In this document: piece by piece, positions 40,739 to 48,876 of the stretch
How the letters are laid out: each line of letters starts with the position of its first letter
Position numbering within the stretch: the first letter of the stretch is position 1
NCBI RefSeq assembly: GCF_014306135.1
Contig: NZ_JACRWD010000009.1
Span: 1 to 57,572, forward strand
Direction: 5' to 3'
DNA from: Paraclostridium hominis
GTDB lineage: Bacteria > Bacillota > Clostridia > Peptostreptococcales > Peptostreptococcaceae
DNA: 57,572 nucleotides
Translations under genes and position numbers: made by a program
The notes under the pieces: generated by a model
The model's input: the letters and a program-made list of their open reading frames with translations, nothing else
Database searches by the model: none
What the model was told of the DNA's origin: nothing

Positions 40739-41497
40739 CTATAAATTATTAAACTTTTCTCTTACTTGTGTAATGTTTCCACACGTCATTTTTCCTTCTG
40801 GACAAGGTCCTTTTATGCACTTAGGTCCTATATTCTTAAATAATATAGGTGCTATTTCTCTCACCTGTCTTAGCATTTCTACAGATAAATCTCTTATTTC
40901 CCATTGAGCTCTTTCACAACATCTATGGTTAAAGAAGTTATATAAACTTCTAGTATTCATAGTAAATACCATTTTCGTCTCACATGCATTAGGGAATACA
41001 TATCTTGCATCTTCTATTGCTTTTTTCTCTGCATTTCTTTTAGCTTCTTTCTCATTTTTCCCACATTTTACTAAATTATTATAATGTTTCTCAAATAAGA
41101 TATCTACTAACTTATCATAAGCTTCTTGATCTTTATTCATAGCATCTATAAATAATGCTTTTGCTTCCTCTATTTGTTCTATTTCAGGAGGAACTATATA
41201 TTCAAATTGATTAAGTTTAACATATCTTTGACTTTGCTGTGAAAAGCTTGCTATACGATGTCTAACAATTTGATGAGAGCAACTTCTTGATATCCCCTCT
41301 ACAGCAAATGTAAATGTAACATGTTCTAATGGAGATTCATGTCCTATATTTATTAACATATTTAAAAACTTCTCTACACTCTCGTCTGTTAAATTTTGTT
41401 CTATTTCATCTACTCCTACTGATGAGTAGCATAGCTTTGCAGCCATTGATATCACCTTTTCTGGGTCTGGTGTATGTGCTATTACTTTAACTTTCAT
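40739..41497 (-). CDS. thyX: Flavin-dependent thymidylate synthase ThyX
   Basis: 252 residues. The ThyX signature RHRIASFSQQSQRY lies at residues 79-92 (RHRx7S). ESPLEHVTFTFAVEGISRSCSHQ before it and NTRSLYNFFNHRCCERAQWEIRDL after it complete the FAD and dUMP sites. It makes dTMP from dUMP using methylene-tetrahydrofolate and reduced flavin. It is the first gene of thyX-rlmB-NYN-sigH. A candidate promoter TAGACA-16-TATAAT lies about 30-70 bases upstream. Confidence 0.96.
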   Translation of the reverse strand: MKVKVIAHTPDPEKVISMAAKLCYSSVGVDEIEQNLTDESVEKFLNMLINIGHESPLEHVTFTFAVEGISRSCSHQIVRHRIASFSQQSQRYVKLNQFEYIVPPEIEQIEEAKALFIDAMNKDQEAYDKLVDILFEKHYNNLVKCGKNEKEAKRNAEKKAIEDARYVFPNACETKMVFTMNTRSLYNFFNHRCCERAQWEIRDLSVEMLRQVREIAPILFKNIGPKCIKGPCPEGKMTCGNITQVREKFNNL

Positions 41498-41587
41498 AAG
41501 TATACCTCCTTAATAGTTTATTATATTATTATACCTTATTTTGTCTAAAAATGTAGTGTATCAAATAAATAGAATTGTTTGGCAATA

Positions 41588-41623
41588 AAAAGGAGCTATC
41601 CTCACTTAGAGATAGCTCCTTTT
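41588..41623 (-). terminator. Intrinsic terminator after mrnC
   Basis: Perfect 13-bp arms AAAAGGAGCTATC and GATAGCTCCTTTT lie directly after the mrnC stop. They separate the synthetase/mrnC group from the thyX operon. Confidence 0.88.
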
Positions 41624-41625
41624 AA

Positions 41626-42021
41626 TTACATACTCTCTTCTGTTATTTCAATTGCCTTTTGAATTACTTCCTTAAGTCTATCATAGTCTTTCTTCATATG
41701 AAGGTACCCTATTAAAGCCTCAAATCCTGTAGCATTTTTATAATCTATAATATCTGCATTTTTAGGTGTAGTATGAGATTTTTGGTTACGACCTCTTTTA
41801 TATATCCTATGTTCTTCTTCTGTTAAGGAATCTTCTATCGTAAGAATTACATTAGCTTGTGCCTTAGCTTTAACATACTTTATTGCTGTCTTATGTAAAT
41901 CATTAACTTTTTTATTTACATTCTTATTTATAAGATACTCTCTTATATATGATTCATATACAGTATCTCCTAAATAAGCAAGTACTAATGGTGATACTGT
42001 AGCTAAGTTTATATTTTCCAT
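41626..42021 (-). CDS. mrnC: Mini-ribonuclease III
   Basis: 131 residues from ATG 42021 (MENINLATVSPLVLAYLGDTVYESYIREYL). A start six codons earlier would overlap cysS, and AAAGGGTG fits the later ATG. The RNase III catalytic fold is recognised by LAYLGDTVYE and YKNATGFEALIGYLHM, without a double-stranded RNA-binding domain. In Bacillus this enzyme matures 23S rRNA ends. The cysS-mrnC junction is almost overlapping, as in Bacillus cysS-yazC. Confidence 0.94.
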   Translation of the reverse strand: MENINLATVSPLVLAYLGDTVYESYIREYLINKNVNKKVNDLHKTAIKYVKAKAQANVILTIEDSLTEEEHRIYKRGRNQKSHTTPKNADIIDYKNATGFEALIGYLHMKKDYDRLKEVIQKAIEITEESM

Positions 42022-42023
42022 TA

Positions 42024-43421
42024 TTACACCCTTTTCCATTTAGTTCCTTGTCTAGTATCTTCTAAAACAATACCCATATCTAATAATTTATTTCTTATTT
42101 CATCTGCTAAAGCAAAGTTTTTATTTTTCTTTGCATCAGTTCTATCTTGTATTAATTTTTCTATATCTGCATCTAAAACTTCATCTTGTTTTTTATTAAC
42201 TATGTTTAATACATTAGTTAATTCTTCAAACTCTGATAAGCATTTTTTAGCAAATTCAATTGATGATTCTTCACTTACATTTGAATTTATAAATCTCGCT
42301 AATTCAAATATAGCACTTATAGCATCTGCTGTATTTATATCGTCATCCATAGCATCTATAAATTTATCTCTATATGAATCTAATTCTTTAACTAAAGCTT
42401 TTTCATTTTCTTTTATATTCTCATCTTTTAAATTACTTAAAGTAAATTCTAATTTTTCTTTAGTATTATATAATCTTTCAAGACCTGCTTTTGCTTGTGA
42501 TAACATTTCATCGCTAAAGTTTACTGGATTTCTATAATGAGCAGATAGCATAAAGAATCTTACTACTTCTAAATCATATTTGTCAGCAATATCTCTTACT
42601 GTAAAGAAATTGCCTTTAGACTTACTCATTTTTTCATTATTTATATTTATATATCCATTATGTATCCAGTAATTAGAGAATGTTTTTCCACTTCTTGCTT
42701 CACTTTGAGCTATTTCATTTTCATGATGTGGGAATGCTAAATCTTGTCCTCCAGCATGTATATCTATAGTATCTCCTAAATATCTCTTAGACATTACTGA
42801 ACATTCAATATGCCAACCTGGTCTACCTACACTCCATGGACTTTCCCATCCTGGCTCTCCTTCTTTTCTTGGTTTCCATAAAACGAAATCCATTGGATGT
42901 CTTTTTTGAGAGTTTACTTCTATTCTTGCTCCAGCTTCTAAATCTTCTTGATTTTGCTTAGAAAGTTTTCCATACCCTTCAAATTTTTGAGTATCAAAAT
43001 ATACTTCTCCATTTACTTCATAAGCATATCCTTTTTCTTCTAACTCTTTTATGAACTCTATTATTTCATTTATATTTTCTGTAACTCTTGGATGTACTGT
43101 AGCTCTTTTTATCCCTAAACCATCTGCATCCTTGAAATATTCATCTATGTACTTATTAGCAACTTGTTCAGGAGTTATTCCTTCTTCATTACTTCTTTTT
43201 ATTATTTTATCATCAACATCTGTAAAGTTTTGAATATATGTTACATCATATCCTCTATACTCTAAGTATCTTCTAAATGTATCAAATATTATAAATGGTC
43301 TAGCATTTCCTATGTGGAAAAAGTTATAAACTGTAGGTCCACAAACATACATCTTTACCTTTCCTTCTTCTATTGGAACAAATTCTTCTTTTGTTCTAGT
43401 TAACGTATTGTATAACTTCAT
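42024..43421 (-). CDS. cysS: Cysteinyl-tRNA synthetase
   Basis: 465 residues from ATG 43421 (MKLYNTLTRTKEEF), with GAGGTG upstream. The class I motifs are FHIGNARPF (HIGH) and KMSKSKGN (KMSKS). The zinc ligands include the Cys of MYVCGPTVYN and the GWHIECSVMS and HHENEIAQSEA elements. It charges tRNA-Cys. It precedes mrnC in the order known from Bacillus (gltX-cysE-cysS-mrnC) but without cysE; a 54-codon ORF lies upstream instead. Confidence 0.97.
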   Translation of the reverse strand: MKLYNTLTRTKEEFVPIEEGKVKMYVCGPTVYNFFHIGNARPFIIFDTFRRYLEYRGYDVTYIQNFTDVDDKIIKRSNEEGITPEQVANKYIDEYFKDADGLGIKRATVHPRVTENINEIIEFIKELEEKGYAYEVNGEVYFDTQKFEGYGKLSKQNQEDLEAGARIEVNSQKRHPMDFVLWKPRKEGEPGWESPWSVGRPGWHIECSVMSKRYLGDTIDIHAGGQDLAFPHHENEIAQSEARSGKTFSNYWIHNGYININNEKMSKSKGNFFTVRDIADKYDLEVVRFFMLSAHYRNPVNFSDEMLSQAKAGLERLYNTKEKLEFTLSNLKDENIKENEKALVKELDSYRDKFIDAMDDDINTADAISAIFELARFINSNVSEESSIEFAKKCLSEFEELTNVLNIVNKKQDEVLDADIEKLIQDRTDAKKNKNFALADEIRNKLLDMGIVLEDTRQGTKWKRV

Positions 43422-43548
43422 ACTATTCACCTCACTATTTTATTTATATTCTAAATCTAACTATTATAATCTATTATAATTTATATTCTCTTTAATTAAT
43501 AGTACTACTATTATACCCGCTTGTATTCCTAAAGAAACTATTTATATT

Positions 43549-43713
43549 TTATAGTTTTTTAGTTATTTCTAAAAAATTCATTTTATTTAATACACATTTT
43601 TGATACAAATCTTTATTGATAATTTTATCATCTTTCATCTTATTAAGTATATTTATATAGTCTTCACAAAGTTGACTTAACTCCCCCTTTATATCTTTAA
43701 TATCTATACTCAT
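43549..43713 (-). CDS. Small hypothetical protein, 54 residues
   Basis: This short ORF starts at ATG 43713 behind a strong AGGAGG seven bases upstream, and ends at TAA 43549. It begins MSIDIKDIKGELSQLCEDYI and ends NKMNFLEITKKL, with many Lys, Asp, Ile and Leu residues. It is probably one or two amphipathic helices, soluble, with no membrane segment. I do not recognise it. It lies alone between gltX and cysS, where Bacillus carries cysE. The ribosome binding site and clean codon use suggest a real gene, possibly a small regulatory or structural protein; no function is proposed. Confidence 0.65.
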   Translation of the reverse strand: MSIDIKDIKGELSQLCEDYINILNKMKDDKIINKDLYQKCVLNKMNFLEITKKL

Positions 43714-43829
43714 ACAATCCTCCTAAAAATATACATTTAAAATATAACTATTTAACATATATTAAGTTTATATATATAAAATCCCTCTATTTTTGTATGT
43801 ATAATCTTTCTTCAAAAACTTACATAAAT

Positions 43830-43858
43830 AAAACCCATCTTTTATTAAGACGGGTTTT
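43830..43858 (-). terminator. Intrinsic terminator after gltX
   Basis: Arms AAAACCCGTCTT and AAGATGGGTTTT (one G-T pair) around a short loop are followed by T residues on the minus strand, five bases after the gltX stop. The small ORF and cysS therefore need their own promoter in the 43714-43829 region, which is very A/T-rich. Confidence 0.82.
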
Positions 43859-43863
43859 TATAA

Positions 43864-45345
43864 TTATAATAAGTTTTCTTTTACATATTTTATTCTATTT
43901 AAACAAGTTTCTTTACCTATAACAGCAGCTGCCTTTGGTAAATCTGGACCATGCATTTGTCCTGTTAATATAACTCTTGTTCCCATGAATAAGTTTTTAC
44001 CTTTTATTCCATGCTCTTTTTGTATTTCTTTGAACATAGCCTTAAAGAACTCTTCACTTATTTCATCTGCAGCAGTTATTTTTTCTTCTAAAGCATTTAT
44101 TAAAGTTGGTATATGCTCTAATTTTAAGAATTCAGCACACTCTTCAGTTTCCAATTTAACTTCATCACCAAAGAATATATTAACATGATCTGTTATTTCT
44201 TTTACATATTGTAATTTTTCTTTAACAACAGAAACCATACCTTTTACAAAATCATATCTATTTGTAACATCTTCTTCTGTTATATATCCAGCTTCTATTA
44301 AAAATGGTATAGCTAAATCTGTTATATACTCATCTGAAGCTTCTTTTATATAGTGTTGGTTAACCCAGTTTAATTTATCTGTATCAAATACTCCACCACT
44401 CTTAGACACTCTTTCAACTGAGAAATGCTCTTCTAATTCTTTCATTGTGAATAACTCTTGGTTATCTTCTGGTGACCATCCAACTAGTGCAACATAGTTA
44501 ACTAGACCTTCTGGTAAGTATCCTTTTTTCTTGAAGTCTTCTACTGCAACATCTCCATGTCTTTTACTTAATTTTTTCTTTTCCTTATTAAGTATGTTTG
44601 GAAGGTGTACAAAAGTAGGAGCTTCCCATCCAAATGCTTCATATAAGTATACATGCTTTGGAGTTGATGATATCCATTCTTCTCCTCTTATAACGTGTGT
44701 TATTTTCATCATATGGTCGTCCACTACAACTGCAAAGTGATATGTAGGGAACCCATCTGTTTTTATTAATACTTGATCATCTAACTCATCAGTATTAAAT
44801 TCAGTTTCTCCTCTTACTAAATCAGTGAACTTTATCACATGATTTTCTGGTAATTTTAATCTTATTACATATTCTTCACCAGCAGCTAATTTAGCTTCAA
44901 CCTCTTCTTTTGATAAGTTTCTACAATGACCATCATATTTTGGAGTTTCTCCAGCTTCTTTTTGCTTTTCTCTTACTTCATCTAATCTTTCTTTTGAACA
45001 GAAGCAATAGTATGCTTTTCCACTATCTAGTAATTGTTGTATATAATCTTTGTATATATCTAATCTTTCTGATTGTATATATGGTCCATATTCTCCAACT
45101 TGAGTTACTTCTTTATTCTCGTCTAATATAACACCTTCTGTATGGTTAACACCAGCCCATGCCATAGCTTCTAACATGTTTTCTATTGCACCATCAACAA
45201 GTCTTGTTCTATCAGTATCTTCAACTCTTAATATGTATTCTCCACCCATTCTCTTTGCAAATAAGTAGTTATATAAAGCCGTTCTTAAACTACCTATATG
45301 TACAAATCCAGTAGGACTTGGAGCAAATCTTACTCTAACACTCAT
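43864..45345 (-). CDS. gltX: Glutamyl-tRNA synthetase
   Basis: 493 residues. The class I motifs are FAPSPTGFVHIGSLRTALYN (HIGH variant) and KLSKRHGDVAVEDF (KMSKS variant); the C-terminal anticodon-binding domain is complete. A zinc-type CFCSKERL segment is in the acceptor-binding domain. In Gram-positive bacteria the enzyme is often non-discriminating, charging tRNA-Gln for later amidation; that cannot be decided here. It lies alone between proS and the 54-codon ORF. Confidence 0.96.
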   Translation of the reverse strand: MSVRVRFAPSPTGFVHIGSLRTALYNYLFAKRMGGEYILRVEDTDRTRLVDGAIENMLEAMAWAGVNHTEGVILDENKEVTQVGEYGPYIQSERLDIYKDYIQQLLDSGKAYYCFCSKERLDEVREKQKEAGETPKYDGHCRNLSKEEVEAKLAAGEEYVIRLKLPENHVIKFTDLVRGETEFNTDELDDQVLIKTDGFPTYHFAVVVDDHMMKITHVIRGEEWISSTPKHVYLYEAFGWEAPTFVHLPNILNKEKKKLSKRHGDVAVEDFKKKGYLPEGLVNYVALVGWSPEDNQELFTMKELEEHFSVERVSKSGGVFDTDKLNWVNQHYIKEASDEYITDLAIPFLIEAGYITEEDVTNRYDFVKGMVSVVKEKLQYVKEITDHVNIFFGDEVKLETEECAEFLKLEHIPTLINALEEKITAADEISEEFFKAMFKEIQKEHGIKGKNLFMGTRVILTGQMHGPDLPKAAAVIGKETCLNRIKYVKENLL

Positions 45346-45460
45346 AATCTTACCTCCTAAGTTTTGTTCTATTTATTATAATACCAAATTTATCCCATAT
45401 TTATAATATAATTTTGCACAATTATATTTTTAAATACTATAATTTATTTTAATTTTTTCC

Positions 45461-45552
45461 TGTGGATAATTTGATTTTTATATAAAATTAAATAGTATAT
45501 ATATCCACATTTTATTAAAAATGTTAATAATTTAGTGGATTATATATACTAT
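45461..45552. promoter_or_regulatory. Inverted repeat and DnaA-box-like site between proS and gltX
   Basis: TGTGGATAA at 45461-45469 is a perfect DnaA box on the opposite strand. A long imperfect inverted repeat (45492-45508 and 45535-45552, arms ATAGTATATATA-TCCAC with one bulge) follows, and its arms carry partial boxes. There is no clear T tract, so termination after proS is only possible, not evident. The 219-base gap otherwise shows nothing but A/T-rich sequence. Confidence 0.4.
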
Positions 45553-45564
45553 CTAAGTTTTAAA

Positions 45565-47280
45565 CTATCCTAATTTAACTTCATTCTTTACAAATTCAGC
45601 TTTTATCTTGTCAGTTATTTCATCTAAAGATATTAATTCTTTTTCTGATTCACTTCTTAATTTAAATTCTACTTTTCCATCAGTTATATCTTTACCTACT
45701 GTAATTCTCATAGGTATACCTATTAATTCAGAGTCCTTAAACTTAACTCCTACTCTTTCATCTCTATCATCTAGTAATACTTCTACTCCCATAGAAAGTA
45801 ATTCATTGTATATCTTTTCAGCGGCTTCCATTTGCTCTGCTTTCTTAACATTTACTGGAACTACAACTACATGATATGGAGCTATAGCTAAAGGCCATAT
45901 TATACCATTTTCATCATTGTGTTGTTCTATTACAGCCGCGGCAGTTCTTTCAACTCCTATACCATAACATCCCATAACTATTGGTTTACTTTTTCCGTCT
46001 TTGTCTATGAAGTTTGCACCCATAGTTTCAGAATACTTAGTTCCTAATTTGAATATATGACCAACTTCAACTCCTCTAGCTATTTCAAGTGGAGCTCCAC
46101 AACATGTACACTTATCTCCTTCTTGTACATTTCTGAAATCTCCAACTACACCATCAAAGTCTCTACCAAAGTTAGCATTTCTTATATGATAGTCTGTTTT
46201 ATTTCCACCTACACCGATATTGCTTTGTTCTGCTACTTCTTTATCTATGAATATATAGTCAGCTTTCATTCCTATAGGTCCTGCAAATCCAACTTCTGCA
46301 TTAGTTAACTCTTTTACAACTTCTTCTCTAGCTAAGTCAAATTCTATAACTTCACCTATAGCATTAGCTACTTTAACTTCATTAACATCTCTATCTCCTC
46401 TTACTAAAACAACAACTGTTTTTCCGTCAGCTTCATATATTAAAGTTTTAGCAAAAGTATCTGCTGTAGTGTTAAAGAATTCGCATAATTGTTCTATAGT
46501 AGTTACTCCTGGAGTATGAACTGGCTCTAATTCTCTCATTTCTTCTTTAGCTTTTAAATCATTCACTGAATGAGCTTTTTCTATATTAGCTGCATAATCA
46601 CATCCACTACAGAATACTATTTCATCTTCTCCAACAGGAGACTTAACCATAAATTCTGCTGAAGTAGATCCACCTATAGCTCCTGAATCAGCTTGAACAG
46701 GGCTGTTCTCTAAGTCACATCTTCTAAATATTTCTGTATATGCATCATACATATCTTGATATGACTTGTCTAATCCTGCTTCATCAACGTCAAAGCTGTA
46801 TGCATCCTTCATTGTGAAAGATTTAGTTCTCATAACTCCAAATCTTGGTCTTCTTTCATCTCTATATTTAGTTTGTATTTGATATAAGTTTAAAGGTAAT
46901 TGCTTATATGATGTAACATCTTGTCTTATTATATCTGTGAAAACTTCCTCATGTGTTGGTCCTAAGCAGTAATCTCTATTATTTCTGTCTTTTAATCTAA
47001 ACATTTCTGCTCCCATTACATCCCATCTTCCAGACTCTTGCCATAATTCAGCTGGGATTAATGCTGAACATAATATCTCTTGACATCCTTTTTTATTTAA
47101 CTCTTCTCTTATTATGTTTTCTATTTTTTTGAAAACTCTTATTCCCATAGGTAATTGATTATATACCCCTGATGACATTTTCTTTATCATACCAGCCCTC
47201 ATCATTAATTGATGACTTGTTATTTCTGCATCTGCTGGAACCTCTCTTAAAGTAGGCATAAACATCTTTGACATTTTCAT
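45565..47280 (-). CDS. proS: Prolyl-tRNA synthetase, bacterial type
   Basis: 571 residues. Class II motifs are seen in KIENIIREELNKKGCQEILCSALIPAELWQESGRWD, YRDERRPRFGVMRTKSFTMKDAYSFD and GCYGIGVERTAAAVIEQ. An editing (INS) domain lies between motifs 2 and 3, including VRGDRDVNEVKVANAIG. It charges tRNA-Pro and edits alanine. A T-box riboswitch precedes it, so expression rises when tRNA-Pro is uncharged. Some relatives carry a second, archaeal-type proS; none is in this window. Confidence 0.97.
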   Translation of the reverse strand: MKMSKMFMPTLREVPADAEITSHQLMMRAGMIKKMSSGVYNQLPMGIRVFKKIENIIREELNKKGCQEILCSALIPAELWQESGRWDVMGAEMFRLKDRNNRDYCLGPTHEEVFTDIIRQDVTSYKQLPLNLYQIQTKYRDERRPRFGVMRTKSFTMKDAYSFDVDEAGLDKSYQDMYDAYTEIFRRCDLENSPVQADSGAIGGSTSAEFMVKSPVGEDEIVFCSGCDYAANIEKAHSVNDLKAKEEMRELEPVHTPGVTTIEQLCEFFNTTADTFAKTLIYEADGKTVVVLVRGDRDVNEVKVANAIGEVIEFDLAREEVVKELTNAEVGFAGPIGMKADYIFIDKEVAEQSNIGVGGNKTDYHIRNANFGRDFDGVVGDFRNVQEGDKCTCCGAPLEIARGVEVGHIFKLGTKYSETMGANFIDKDGKSKPIVMGCYGIGVERTAAAVIEQHNDENGIIWPLAIAPYHVVVVPVNVKKAEQMEAAEKIYNELLSMGVEVLLDDRDERVGVKFKDSELIGIPMRITVGKDITDGKVEFKLRSESEKELISLDEITDKIKAEFVKNEVKLG

Positions 47281-47311
47281 AATATTGTTCCTCCTATTTT
47301 TATAATAAAAA

Positions 47312-47545
47312 AACCTTTCATCTCTATTATAGAGACGAAAGGTTATATTTCCGCGGTACCACTCTAGTTAATCAATATACTTTTTATATTGATTCTCTTT
47401 ATAGGATATAACGGTCCTTACCGTAAGAACTTTTTACCGTTCTTAAGCTCTGAGATTGGTTCAAAAACTTATTTTTAGAAGCTCTCACCTAATACTTCTT
47501 CTCTGTAAAAAACTCTATTTTTTACTATTTCTCTTCTTAGCTTTT
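47312..47545 (-). promoter_or_regulatory. T-box riboswitch controlling proS
   Basis: The conserved T-box sequence AGAGTGGTACCGCGGAAA is on the minus strand at 47348-47365. It is followed by a terminator stem AACCTTTC...GAAAGGTT (47312-47344) with a T run. Upstream, the specifier region reads GAACCAATCTCAGAG; the triplet CCA (47457-47459) is a proline codon, matching proS. Stem I begins around 47540. This accounts for most of the 301-base gap between proS and ispF. Confidence 0.93.
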
Positions 47546-47571
47546 TAATTCTAAAATTTATTTATTATAAT

Positions 47572-47598
47572 TTTATAGTAATTATTTAATATTGTCAA
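47572..47598 (-). promoter_or_regulatory. proS promoter overlapping the ispF 3' end
   Basis: A perfect -35 TTGACA (47593-47598) lies within the last ispF codons. TATAAAAT follows 15-17 bases downstream on the minus strand (about 47570-47577), giving a start just ahead of the T-box stem I. Confidence 0.6.
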
Positions 47599-48067
47599 TC
47601 TTAACTAATAAACATATACTTTGTGCTGATATACCTTCTTTGTTTCCTGTGAAACCAAGCCCTTCTTCTGTAGTTGCTTTAACATTTATATTGTCTATAT
47701 CTGTATTTAATACTTTTGCTATATTAGCTCTCATAGTTTGTATATGAGGTGCCATCTTTGGTGCTTGAGCTATTATCGTAGCATCTAAATTTCCTATAGC
47801 ATATCCCTTTTCTTTTATTAAATTATATACAAATTCTAATAATTTCATACTATCTGCACCTTTATATTTTTCATCTGTGTCAGGGAAGTGCTTACCTATA
47901 TCTCCAAGAGCTAATGCTCCTAATATTGAGTCCATTATTGCATGAAGTAATACATCTGCATCAGAGTGACCTAACAAACCTTTTTCATGTTGTATTTCAA
48001 CTCCACCTAATATTAGCTTTCTATTTTCAACTAACTTATGAACATCATAACCCATTCCAACTCTCAT
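47582..48067 (-). CDS. ispF: 2-C-methyl-D-erythritol 2,4-cyclodiphosphate synthase
   Basis: 161 residues. MRVGMGYDVHKL supplies the zinc-binding Asp and His; GLLGHSDADVLLHAIMDSILGALALGDIGKHFPDTD and the C-terminal ATTEEGLGFTGNKEGISAQSICLL are diagnostic. It is the fifth enzyme of the MEP isoprenoid pathway, forming the cyclodiphosphate. It follows ispD by 12 bases, the usual pairing. Confidence 0.97.
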   Translation of the reverse strand: MRVGMGYDVHKLVENRKLILGGVEIQHEKGLLGHSDADVLLHAIMDSILGALALGDIGKHFPDTDEKYKGADSMKLLEFVYNLIKEKGYAIGNLDATIIAQAPKMAPHIQTMRANIAKVLNTDIDNINVKATTEEGLGFTGNKEGISAQSICLLVKIDNIK

Positions 48068-48079
48068 AATTATCCTCCG

Positions 48080-48763
48080 TTAATTTTTATTTTTTAATAT
48101 TTGTTCTCCAACTTTTAAATCTTCTGGTGTCGTTATTTTTATATTATCATATGACCCTTCTACCATCTTAACATTATATCCTATTCGTTCTACTAACATT
48201 GCATCATCTGTACCGTAATAATTACCATTATATGCATCTTCATATGCTTTTGCTATAATATCATACTTAAAAACTTGAGGAGTTTGCACAGACCATAAAA
48301 AATTTCTATTTGGAGTATCTATAATATTTCCATCTTCACTAACCATTTTTATAGTATCTTTAACTTTAACCCCTACAACCACTGCATTATGTTTTTTAGC
48401 TTCTTCTATAGAATTTTTTATTATATCACCTGTTACAAAAGGTCTTGCTCCATCATGAACAAGAATTACATCACAATTATTATTAAGCTTCTTTATTCCA
48501 TTATAAACAGAATCTTGTCTCTCATTTCCTCCATATGCAATTTTTATATTATCAAATCCATATTTATTTATAACATTATCTATGAAGTACTTCTCCTCTT
48601 CTTCTTTTATAACTACAACTATATCATCTATATTATCATTATTGTAAAACTTATCTATAGTATGTGCTATAATTTCCTTGCCATTTAACTTTATAAACTG
48701 TTTATTTATATCTTTTTTCATTCTACTTCCAGTTCCTGCAGCTACAACTATAACCCCATTCAT
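48080..48763 (-). CDS. ispD: 2-C-methyl-D-erythritol 4-phosphate cytidylyltransferase
   Basis: 227 residues. The nucleotidyltransferase motif VVAAGTGSRMKKDINKQFIKLNGKEII opens the protein. VLVHDGARPFVT and GVKVKDTIKMV are the other conserved blocks, ending NIKITTPEDL. It activates MEP with CTP in the third step of the pathway. The gene leads the ispD-ispF pair after the terminator of the PIN/TRAM gene. Confidence 0.96.
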   Translation of the reverse strand: MNGVIVVAAGTGSRMKKDINKQFIKLNGKEIIAHTIDKFYNNDNIDDIVVVIKEEEEKYFIDNVINKYGFDNIKIAYGGNERQDSVYNGIKKLNNNCDVILVHDGARPFVTGDIIKNSIEEAKKHNAVVVGVKVKDTIKMVSEDGNIIDTPNRNFLWSVQTPQVFKYDIIAKAYEDAYNGNYYGTDDAMLVERIGYNVKMVEGSYDNIKITTPEDLKVGEQILKNKN

Positions 48764-48841
48764 ATTATCACCTCTTTAGTAACCTAAACTAATTTATATA
48801 TATTTTAACATATGGGATTAAATAAATATTTATTAAAATTA

Positions 48842-48876
48842 AAAAGCCTTCAGATTTGACTTCTGAAGACTTTTTT
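48842..48876 (-). terminator. Intrinsic terminator after the PIN/TRAM gene
   Basis: The stem AGTCTTCAGA / TCTGAAGGCT (one G-T pair), with A and T runs on its sides, begins at the stop codon of the upstream gene and ends in a T run on the minus strand. Confidence 0.85.

Noticed and set aside
43432..43548. T-box or S-box in front of cysS
   Set aside because: No GGTACCGCGG-type element or terminator/antiterminator pair; only A/T-rich sequence with scattered TATAAT motifs.
45461..45469. Chromosomal origin at the DnaA box
   Set aside because: A single perfect box with two weak partial ones, no dnaA or dnaN gene and no DnaA-trio or clustered boxes.
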